Part shown: positions 25,060 to 31,789 of the stretch, in pieces
Layout: every line of letters begins with the position of its first letter
How positions within the stretch are numbered: the stretch's first letter is position 1
Notes under the pieces: model-generated
The model's database searches: none
What the model saw: only the letters and a program-made list of their open reading frames with translations
Told to the model about the DNA's origin: nothing
Assembly (NCBI GenBank): GCA_035537095.1
Contig: DATLMV010000263.1
Coordinates: 1-45,711, forward strand
Direction: 5' to 3'
Source of the DNA: DASWNP01 sp035537095
Lineage (GTDB): Bacteria > Acidobacteriota > Blastocatellia > Pyrinomonadales > Pyrinomonadaceae
DNA length: 45,711 bases
Position numbers and translations under genes: made by a program

Positions 25060-25290
25060 GTGGAAGTCACAAAAGCCCTCGCTGCCTTGCAGCCGCTCTA
25101 TGGAAAAGACAACGTGGAAGTCGTTACCGAAGACGGGACGCGCGTGCGCGGCGTCGTCCGCAGCATGAAGATGACGCAGGCGCTCACCAAACCGAGCGTC
25201 AAGATGGAACGCCCCGACGGCGAAATCATCAAAATCTCCTTCGACACCATCACCGAAATCATTGACCACAATCAGAAGAGTGAGCAGTAA
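25060..25290 (+). CDS. Small conserved-looking protein of unknown function
   Basis: 76 residues starting at GTG 25060, with GGAGAAAG about 13 nt upstream. The core VEVVTEDGTRVRGVVRSMKM, then KMERPDGEIIKISFDTITEI, alternates beta strands with charged turns and recalls the small SH3/Sm-like barrels used for RNA or protein binding, but I cannot name a family. No signal peptide or transmembrane segment. It is followed 87 bp later by a cupin gene on the same strand. Confidence 0.6.
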   Translation: MEVTKALAALQPLYGKDNVEVVTEDGTRVRGVVRSMKMTQALTKPSVKMERPDGEIIKISFDTITEIIDHNQKSEQ

Positions 25291-25377
25291 GTTTCGTGCC
25301 TCGAAGAATGATTCTTAAACAGGTTGATATTTTTTAAGCCCGCACGTTAGCGCACGGCTTGCCGCTCTCTATTTCCC

Positions 25378-25698
25378 ATGTTCGATCCGAAGACTATCGA
25401 GTGGCGCGAGACACGACACAGGGGCATCTCCCTGCGCGTGCTGCGCCGGGACACGGCGACGGGCGACGCCACCGTCTTGATTCGCATGCAACCGCGCTGC
25501 GCCTATCCGTCGCACCGGCACGCGGGGTTGGAGGAGGTCTTCATTCTGCAAGGCGGCTACCGCGACGACGCGGGCGAGCATCGCGCGGGCGACTATCTCG
25601 TCAACGAAGCGGGTTCGACGCATCATCCGGTCGCGCTCGACGGCGACGAAGACTGCATCATGCTGGCCGTCGCACACGGCGGCATCGAACTCACTTGA
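25378..25698 (+). CDS. Cupin-fold protein (ChrR-like)
   Basis: 106-residue single cupin domain. The metal-binding motif is visible: PSHRHAGLEEVFILQGGYRD (His46, His48, Glu52 or 53) and THHPVA (His82 or 83), followed by the closing strand CIMLAVAHGG. The pattern is like the C-terminal domain of ChrR, which binds zinc and senses singlet oxygen or peroxides, but there is no ChrR N-terminal anti-sigma part. It could be a stand-alone dioxygenase-like or sensor cupin. ATG 25378 is the only plausible start and has no strong ribosome-binding site. Confidence 0.85.
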   Translation: MFDPKTIEWRETRHRGISLRVLRRDTATGDATVLIRMQPRCAYPSHRHAGLEEVFILQGGYRDDAGEHRAGDYLVNEAGSTHHPVALDGDEDCIMLAVAHGGIELT

Positions 25699-25840
25699 CG
25701 GAAGCGCACCCGCCCTCGTTAAATCGGGACGGAATTTTTGACCTTGCCGGAAATCGCCGACGCCCGACGATTCGAGTTATAGTAGAATCGAAACAAAAGG
25801 AGCGCGCCCGGACACGCGGGCGCGGGAGAAAATTCCGGGG

Positions 25841-26470
25841 ATGATGATGATCGAGGATTTCGGAGCGCGCATTGCGAGCGTTTGGCGGGGGTTGCGTCCG
25901 GCAACGCGTAGTCTCGTGGAGCGTGCGCTCGTGTCGGCGGCGGTCGCCAGCCCGACGACGACGCGCGCGGGCGGCTCGTCCTATGATGCGCGCGCCGAGT
26001 GGGAGTTGAGCCGTCTGCTGGCGGCGTTGGACGACCGTGCGACCGAACCGGACGCAGGCGTCTTGAATGCCGAGCAGGCGCGCGAACTCGTGCGGATGGC
26101 CGAGACGTGCGCGCAGGTCTTGCACAAGGAGGCGCGTTCGGCGGAGGTATTCGGTCAACTGTTCGAGCGCGCGCTGCGCGTGCACAACTACGCGCGCGTG
26201 GATACGCTGGCCGACACGCTCTCGGCGCGGCTTGCGCCGAGCGAGATGTGCGAACTGGCAAGGCATCCGAAGGCGGAAGTGCGCGCGCTCGCGCGCGAAG
26301 CGTTGCTGCACGTCCCGACGCCCGTCCTCGTCGAACTACTCGGCGACCCCGTTGACTCCGATGTCGCGCGCGATGCGCTCAAGAGTCAGGCGGATGAGTT
26401 CGACTCGGAAGAGGCCCGCTGGATTATCGGCGCGCTCGAAGGAGTCGAGGCCGCCGGGGAAGACATCTGA
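25841..26470 (+). CDS. Hypothetical helical-repeat protein
   Basis: 209 residues, nearly all alpha-helical. The C-terminal half reads like HEAT/armadillo units (LARHPKAEVRALAREALLHV, PTPVLVELLGDPVDSDVARD), and the start carries three consecutive ATG codons at 25841. No signal peptide or membrane segment, so probably a cytoplasmic scaffold. The family is not recognised. A perfect terminator follows. Confidence 0.65.
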   Translation: MMMIEDFGARIASVWRGLRPATRSLVERALVSAAVASPTTTRAGGSSYDARAEWELSRLLAALDDRATEPDAGVLNAEQARELVRMAETCAQVLHKEARSAEVFGQLFERALRVHNYARVDTLADTLSARLAPSEMCELARHPKAEVRALAREALLHVPTPVLVELLGDPVDSDVARDALKSQADEFDSEEARWIIGALEGVEAAGEDI

Positions 26471-26499
26471 ACTTTAGACGCGCCAACAAAACTGCACAC

Positions 26500-26538
26500 A
26501 AAAGAACAGCCGCTCAAACGTTGAGCGGCTGTTCTTTT
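26500..26538. terminator. Bidirectional terminator followed by tandem half-repeats
   Basis: Arms aaagaacagccgctcaa and ttgagcggctgttcttt pair perfectly around a 3-nt loop, between convergent genes. The right arm plus T run is then repeated: three 16-bp units gcggctgttctttttc, gcgaccgttctttttc, gcggctgttcttcttc at 26525-26540, 26541-26556 and 26557-26572. Confidence 0.9.
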
Positions 26539-26604
26539 TCGCGACCGTTCTTTTTCGCGGCTGTTCTTCTTCGTCCGTTGGCGCGGGAGTATTTTTCGTT
26601 CGCT

Positions 26605-27483
26605 TTAGCGCGTGAGCAGAAACTCTTCCGCCGCGTCTCTGGCTTCGCCGATCTGTCGGAGGCGTTCGACGACCTGTTCGATTAACCAGTTGGGCGTTGA
26701 CGCTCCGGCGGTGACGCCGACGCGCTCGACGCCGCGCAGGTCGTCCGCGTTAATCTCCTCCGGCGTCTCGATGAGATAGCTCTGCGCGCATTGCTCTTTG
26801 CAGACGGAGAGCAGCTTGATGCTGTTGGACGAATGCTTGCCGCCGATGATGTAAAAGGCTTCGACCTCTCCGGCGAGGGCGCGCGCGGCGTCCTGCCGGT
26901 CGCGCGTGGCGGAGCAGATGGTGTTGACGATCTGCGGTTCGGCGTCCGACTTGGCGCGGACGGCTTCCGCCGCTTCGAGAAAGGTGCTGAGCTTGAGCGT
27001 CGTCTGCGAGACGACGAGGGGCGCGTGCAGGTTGGGAAGCCGTGCGACCTCGCTCGCGTCGCGGACGACATGCGAGTTGCGCGGCGCGTAGCCGACGACG
27101 CCGATCATCTCCGGATGGTCGGGGTTGCCGACGACGACCACGTCGCGGCCCTGTTCCGCCGCGCGCTCGGCGAGTTTCTGAACTTTGGTGACGAACGGGC
27201 AGGTCGCGTCAATCACGCGGCCCGCGCGTTCTTCCAGATCGCGCTGAACTTCGGGCGTGACGCCGTGCGCGCGAATCACCGCCGTCACCTGCGGGTCGGC
27301 CTCTTCCGGCGCGTTGATGGTCGTCACACCTTCGGCTTCCAGACGTTTGATCTCCTGCGTGTTATGGATGAGCGGCCCGAGCGTGCGCACCTGCGCGCCC
27401 CCGGCCAGCGCCTCCTCCGTCATCTCGACGGCGCGCTCGACGCCGAAACAAAAACCGAACTCTTCCGCTAAAAGAACCTGCAT
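26605..27483 (-). CDS. ispH: 4-hydroxy-3-methylbut-2-enyl diphosphate reductase
   Basis: 292 residues. Last enzyme of the MEP isoprenoid pathway, an iron-sulfur reductase that turns HMBPP into IPP and DMAPP. The three cluster cysteines are present: Cys12 (GFCFGVERA), Cys95 (DATCPFV) and Cys190 (NTICSATRDRQ). The substrate-site residues are also visible: His40 (GPLIHN), His73 (RAHGV), His123 and Glu125 (PDHPEMIG), and the Ser/Asn pair in GKHSSNSIKL. ATG 27483 is preceded by GAGG at 7 nt; longer upstream frames are not supported. Isoprenoids from this enzyme feed polyprenyl carriers, such as that used by the glycosyltransferase at 1. Confidence 0.97.
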   Translation of the reverse strand: MQVLLAEEFGFCFGVERAVEMTEEALAGGAQVRTLGPLIHNTQEIKRLEAEGVTTINAPEEADPQVTAVIRAHGVTPEVQRDLEERAGRVIDATCPFVTKVQKLAERAAEQGRDVVVVGNPDHPEMIGVVGYAPRNSHVVRDASEVARLPNLHAPLVVSQTTLKLSTFLEAAEAVRAKSDAEPQIVNTICSATRDRQDAARALAGEVEAFYIIGGKHSSNSIKLLSVCKEQCAQSYLIETPEEINADDLRGVERVGVTAGASTPNWLIEQVVERLRQIGEARDAAEEFLLTR

Positions 27484-27766
27484 TCGTGACCTCGAAATCC
27501 CGCTCCGAATTTTTCGACCGCGATTGTCCCAAGACCCGCGAGCGGCGTCCGAAAACCCGGCTCTCAATCGCAAATCAGGCCGCTCGAACCACATCTTAAC
27601 ACAGCGCGAACGCCCCCGCGTAATCAACGAAGGACGCGGAGCGGAGGCTCGCGGAGCCGGAAAACGACGCGCGGGGACATCGTAACTCAAGAAGATAAAC
27701 GACATAGGTCGTCATGCAAAATTTTTTGTAGGAAGGAACCTTGCAAGCGTGTGTAAACTATTCGGA
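27484..27766. other. Intergenic region upstream of ispH
   Basis: About 280 bp before the small-RNA promoter. It should carry the ispH promoter (minus strand) but no clear -35/-10 pair was picked. No gene recognised. Confidence 0.4.
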
Positions 27767-27794
27767 TTGACAGTCGCCTAGAAGTCGGTAGAAT
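27767..27794 (+). promoter_or_regulatory. Strong sigma-70-type promoter for the small RNA
   Basis: Perfect -35 TTGACA (27767-27772), 16-nt spacer, -10 TAGAAT (27789-27794). Predicted transcription start about 27801. There is no protein gene on this strand downstream. Confidence 0.75.
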
Positions 27795-27800
27795 GGCGTC

Positions 27801-27886
27801 AATTGGATATGTGCACGTATCCCTCATAATTCCCAAAAAATTATGAGTACATAAAGCGGCGTGTGGTGAGGACACGCCGCTTTTTG
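27801..27886 (+). ncRNA. Putative small non-coding RNA, about 86 nt, three stem-loops
   Basis: Downstream of a near-consensus promoter the sequence folds into three consecutive hairpins: ggatatgtgcacgtatcc (27805-27822); ctcataatt paired with aattatgag (27823-27831 with 27839-27847, loop cccaaaa); and the terminator agcggcgtgt / acacgccgct (27855-27864 with 27872-27881) followed by a T run. No known family is recognised. A tiny frame ATG..TAA encoding MCTYPS (27809-27829) has no ribosome-binding site. The 5' hairpin plus C/A-rich loop plus terminator layout is that of a trans-acting small RNA or a short leader. Confidence 0.65.
27855..27886 (+). terminator. Rho-independent terminator of the small RNA
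   Basis: Perfect 10-bp stem and 7-nt loop, then five T. A-rich sequence on the left could weakly terminate the minus strand too. Confidence 0.88.
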
Positions 27887-27892
27887 ATTTTT

Positions 27893-27930
27893 GCGCGCGC
27901 GCGGGAAGTTTATCTTCTCCGCGCGCGCGC
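27893..27930. repeat. GC-alternating hairpin
   Basis: Twelve-base arms gcgcgcgcgcgg (27893-27904) and ccgcgcgcgcgc (27919-27930), with inner gaag/cttc pairing. The alternating CG could adopt Z-DNA. It lies just beyond the stop of the lipoprotein gene but lacks a T run, so it is not a standard terminator. Confidence 0.7.
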
Positions 27931-27952
27931 CTATCTCATCTAGCTCACGTCT

Positions 27953-28597
27953 CTATTTCACGTAGCTCACGTCAATCTCAATCGTCACCTTGCCGTTAGC
28001 GGGTAGAGGGCCGCAGTTGGTTGTGCCGCCCGTTCCCACAGCGTAGCTCACAGACTCAAGCTTCGCACGCTTGTTGAAGCGCATGTTCTTGCTGTTCGGG
28101 CGCAACGGCAGGGAGTTGGCGCTCCCGTCGAAACCGAGTTCGACGTAAGGACGATTCGTCCCGCTGGCAGGTGCGCCTGAGACCGTGATTTTCGGCGCAT
28201 CCGGCCCGACCCTGTAGCCGACGCTGATGGACGCGCCGCCCGTGAAGGTGGGCTCGCAGATGGGGGTGGAGTTGTCCGCGCCGTCGTCGTTATAGACGCG
28301 CATGGCCGTGATCCTGTAGCCGTCGAGACGGTATCTCGCGTCGGCGGACGACCGTGCGGAGGGGTCGGGTTTGTACGCGGTGTGGTTGAAATACAGGTCG
28401 AGCGAGCCGCCGGTGATGATAATCGGGCGGTCGTCCGTGCCCATCGAAGGGTCTGGGTCGTGGGTGACGCCGGGGTTCGGGTCGTTGGTCGGACAGGCGG
28501 TGGTGAGGGCCGCGCTGATGAGTATGATGAGAAAGAGAGTCGTGCGGAATCCCTTGTGAGGGGTTGCGCGCGGGGGTTGGTGCTGCGTCGGTTGCAT
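27953..28597 (-). CDS. Putative lipoprotein of unknown function
   Basis: 214 residues from ATG 28597, which has AAAGGAG at 8 nt; a GTG at 28636 overlapping the kinase stop is possible but weaker. The N-terminus is a signal sequence with a lipobox-like ending (IILISAALTTAC), after which an acidic low-complexity stretch (PNPGVTHDPDPSMGTDDR) leads to a beta-rich domain (LDLYFNHTAY, YRITAMRVYNDDGADN, KVTIEIDVSYVK). The lipobox is imperfect (Thr at -3), so lipidation is probable rather than certain. It directly follows the kinase-TPR gene, 35 bp apart, so the two are likely cotranscribed and may form a signalling pair. Confidence 0.7.
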   Translation of the reverse strand: MQPTQHQPPRATPHKGFRTTLFLIILISAALTTACPTNDPNPGVTHDPDPSMGTDDRPIIITGGSLDLYFNHTAYKPDPSARSSADARYRLDGYRITAMRVYNDDGADNSTPICEPTFTGGASISVGYRVGPDAPKITVSGAPASGTNRPYVELGFDGSANSLPLRPNSKNMRFNKRAKLESVSYAVGTGGTTNCGPLPANGKVTIEIDVSYVK

Positions 28598-28632
28598 GAT
28601 GTTCGCTCCTTTGGGGTTGAAGAGAGACTCAT

Positions 28633-31600
28633 TCACGGCTGGCGTTCGTCGCCCGGTATCTTCTTGCGTAAAAGCTTGATGTCCTGTCGTTCGAGATAGC
28701 GCAGGTAGTTATCCGCGCCCCACTCGCGTTCGACTTCGGAGAGCGCAGCGTCGGCCCGCTCGCCCAAATCGCGCGCACGTTCCGCGTCGCCTCCTTGCGC
28801 GCTCGCGCCCGACGCGACGAGCCACGCGCGCCATTCGGATTCGCGCTGTCCGGCGGCGGCGAACCTGCGCTGCACGTCGAGCGCGAGCGAGAGAGAGCGC
28901 GCGGCGTCGCCGGATTCGAGCAGGGCTTCGGCGAGCGCGAGCATCGCTTTGGAGACCAGCGCGGGGTCGCCGATCTTCTGCGCGGCTGAGAGCGCGTCCT
29001 CGCAGAGCGCGACGCCCTCGCGTTTTGCGCCCGACATGACGGCGGCGAGGCCCGTCAAGCGTTTGGTCTCGAAGGCGACCTCGGCGTCCTGCGCGACGAG
29101 CGCGAGCGCGGCGCGGCTCTCCTCCCTGACGCGGTCGAATTCGAGCGCGGCGAGATGCATTCCGGCGGTGTGCAGGCGGATTCCGGCGAGCAGACCTTTC
29201 GCGCTCCCGCTCGCTTGGTCGGCGATTGTCGAGGCTTCTGCAAGCGCGGCGCGGGCATCGGCGGCGCGACCGAGACGCCAGAGCACTTTGCCGCGATTCA
29301 TCAGGCCGTAGGCGCTCCCGATTTTGTCTTCGAGTTGACGACTGATGCGGTATGTCTCTTCAAAATGCCGGAGGGCTTCGGGGTATCGCTCCTGCGTGAA
29401 GAGGACGTTGCCGACCGCTTCGTGCGCGACCGCCTGCTGCGCGATGTCGCCCGCGCGCGAGGCGATTTCCAACTGCTGCTCGAAGGCTTTGAGCGCAGCC
29501 GCGTAGTCGCCCTGCTGCCTGCGCCCGCGCCCGACGAGAATCAAAGCCTGCGCGGCCTCTTTGCGATAACCGCCGTTCTGAAAAAATTCGAGCGCGCGCT
29601 CGACATCGCGCAAGCCTTCGTCGGGACGGTTGCGCTGGATGCGGAGACTGCCGAGCGAAAAGAGCGCGGTCGCTTCGTTGCGTCGTCCCTTGTAGCGGAC
29701 GGTTGACTCCAAAGCCTTCTGGTAAAACTCTTCGGCCCGCTCGTAGTCCGCGCCGGAGAAGTATGCGTTGCCGAGACCGATGAGGGCACGCGTCGCAAGG
29801 CTCTCCATGCGGTTGTCTTCGGCGAGACTGAAGGCGTCCGCGGCATACTGCTGCGCCCGTGCGGCGTTGCCTTCGGCGAGCGCGACGTTGCTCAACTGCA
29901 CGAGCACGTTCGCCTGTTGATACTTGTTCTTGGTCGTCGTCTCGGTGATGTCGAGCGCACGCTGCAACTGCTCGCGCGCCTCCGCGACCCGGCCCATCTT
30001 GTTCGAGAGCACGCCGCGTTGATAGACGACCTCCGTCACTCCTTCGTAGTTCGAGAGCGAGCTATAGAGACGTTCCGCCGTCTCGAAGGCCGAGCGCGCG
30101 CTCGCCATGTTCTGCTTGCGCCCGTGGAGGATGCCGAGCCAGAGGAAACCGGCGGCGGCCTGAGGGTTGCGGTTGGTCGCTTCGCTGTAGCTCTCGATGG
30201 CTTTGTCCATCTGCTCGTTGCGCTCGAAGGCGCGACCGAGATCGAGATAAGCGTAAGCTTTATCCGCTTCCGGCGCTTGTTGAGCGATGTGCGCGTAGGC
30301 TTCGATGGCGGGCGCAAACTTGCGCTCGACCGTATCGGTGACGGCTTGCAGGTAGAGCGCGTCGAGCGCGGGGAGGCGCGCGTAGTCCGGCACGAGCGAA
30401 CGCACGCGCAGGATTTCGTCCTTCGCCTTCTCCGTGTAGTCCAACTCCATCCACGCTTCGGCGAGGCGCGCGTGCGCGAGCGCGAAGCGGTCGTCCACGG
30501 CGATGGCCGACGAGAGCGCGTTGCTCGCGTTCTGATACGTGCCGTCGCGCAGAGCATTGACGCCCTTCTCGTACCAGCCGAGTGCCTCCGGCGCGGGCTT
30601 GTGCGGCGTGTGCGGCCACCAGCGCAGCCCCGCCCAGACGCTGACGCCGACGAGCGCGGCGAGCAGCAGGAGAAAGGCCGCGCTGAAACGCGGACGCCGG
30701 AGCGTGGAAGAGAGCGTGGTGAGCGCGCTCGTGCGCGGCACGACGCCGCGAGTTTCGATAATCTGCGTCGGGACAATTTCGCTTCCGGCCTGCATCGAGG
30801 CGCGGACGCGCGCGAGGTCGGCGCGCATCTCTTCGGCGGTCTGGTAGCGCGCTTCGGGTCGCTTCGAGAGCGCCTTGAGCGTGATGTAGTCGAGTTCGGG
30901 CGCGACGCGCGGGTTGAACTTCGAGGGGGGCGCGGGATTGACGTAGAGCACCTGCGCGCACACGTCGAGCGCGTTCGCGCCGGAGAAGGCCGGACGCCCG
31001 GCGATGCATTCATACAGGAGCGCGCCGAGCGCGAAGATGTCGCTGCGTCGGTCAACGGGCGCGGCGGTCGCCTGTTCGGGCGAGAGATAGAGCGGCGTGC
31101 CGAGCAACGCGCCGCTACGCGTGCGCGTGGCGAGCAGCGTGCGCGCTTCGCGGTCGGCTTCGGTGGGCTGCGGCGTCTGCTCGTCTTCGAGTTGCTTGGC
31201 GAGTCCGAAGTCGAGCACCTTGACCTGACCGCGCTCGTTGATGCGGACGTTCGAGGGTTTGATGTCGCGGTGAATGATCCCGCGCGCGTGCGCTTCGGTG
31301 AGCGCGTCGGCCACGTCTTCGATAATCTCGACGGCGCGCTTGAGCGTCAGCGTCCCGCCGTGCAGCAGTTCGCTCAGGTCAACGCCCGTGACCAACTCCA
31401 TCACGATGAAGGGATGACCTTCGGGCGTCTCCCCGTAGTCGTGCAGCGTGGCGATGTGCGGATGACTCAGGGCGGAGACGGCGCGCGCCTCGCGCAGGAA
31501 ACGCGCGCGAAACTCGTGCCGGTCTGATGTCGGGTTGGGAATCTTGACGGCGACGCGGCGGCCCAAGTGCGTGTCTTCGGCGACATAGACGACGCCCATC

Positions 31601-31656
31601 CCGCCCTCGCCGAGGCGGTCGAGAATCCTGTAATGAGAGATTGTTTGACCAATCAT
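28633..31656 (-). CDS. Ser/Thr protein kinase with large C-terminal TPR sensor region
   Basis: About 1007 residues. The Hanks-type kinase (about 9-285) is complete: GEGGMGVVYVAED, Lys38 in VAVK, HRDIKPSN (Asp131), DFG at 149-151 and GTPLYLSPEQ. One membrane helix (about 324-346, FSAAFLLLLAALVGVSVWAG) is followed by roughly a dozen TPR/SEL1-like helical pairs (about 365-960), such as AYLDLGRAFERNEQMDKAIE and ATALFSLGSLRIQRNRPDEG. This kinase-TM-TPR design is frequent in Acidobacteria and Planctomycetes and is thought to sense partners on the outer side or assemble signalling complexes. ATG 31656 begins the true kinase fold; an upstream frame start is not supported. Confidence 0.92.
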   Translation of the reverse strand: MIGQTISHYRILDRLGEGGMGVVYVAEDTHLGRRVAVKIPNPTSDRHEFRARFLREARAVSALSHPHIATLHDYGETPEGHPFIVMELVTGVDLSELLHGGTLTLKRAVEIIEDVADALTEAHARGIIHRDIKPSNVRINERGQVKVLDFGLAKQLEDEQTPQPTEADREARTLLATRTRSGALLGTPLYLSPEQATAAPVDRRSDIFALGALLYECIAGRPAFSGANALDVCAQVLYVNPAPPSKFNPRVAPELDYITLKALSKRPEARYQTAEEMRADLARVRASMQAGSEIVPTQIIETRGVVPRTSALTTLSSTLRRPRFSAAFLLLLAALVGVSVWAGLRWWPHTPHKPAPEALGWYEKGVNALRDGTYQNASNALSSAIAVDDRFALAHARLAEAWMELDYTEKAKDEILRVRSLVPDYARLPALDALYLQAVTDTVERKFAPAIEAYAHIAQQAPEADKAYAYLDLGRAFERNEQMDKAIESYSEATNRNPQAAAGFLWLGILHGRKQNMASARSAFETAERLYSSLSNYEGVTEVVYQRGVLSNKMGRVAEAREQLQRALDITETTTKNKYQQANVLVQLSNVALAEGNAARAQQYAADAFSLAEDNRMESLATRALIGLGNAYFSGADYERAEEFYQKALESTVRYKGRRNEATALFSLGSLRIQRNRPDEGLRDVERALEFFQNGGYRKEAAQALILVGRGRRQQGDYAAALKAFEQQLEIASRAGDIAQQAVAHEAVGNVLFTQERYPEALRHFEETYRISRQLEDKIGSAYGLMNRGKVLWRLGRAADARAALAEASTIADQASGSAKGLLAGIRLHTAGMHLAALEFDRVREESRAALALVAQDAEVAFETKRLTGLAAVMSGAKREGVALCEDALSAAQKIGDPALVSKAMLALAEALLESGDAARSLSLALDVQRRFAAAGQRESEWRAWLVASGASAQGGDAERARDLGERADAALSEVEREWGADNYLRYLERQDIKLLRKKIPGDERQP

Positions 31657-31789
31657 GAAAGACGGCGACGGACGAAGCGCGGAGCGCGGGTGAAACAAAA
31701 AAGCGTGGGCCACACTCGGATGGCGACGGACTGGAAGTGCCGAACAGACTTCCGATAGGCGGGCATACTATGCCAAAGCAGAATGCATT

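Noticed and set aside
27893..27930. Terminator for the lipoprotein gene
   Set aside because: A strong GC stem but the minus strand continues with A-rich sequence, not U.
29917..31527. 536-residue plus frame opposite the kinase-TPR gene
   Set aside because: Shadow of the kinase gene; no domain and biased composition.
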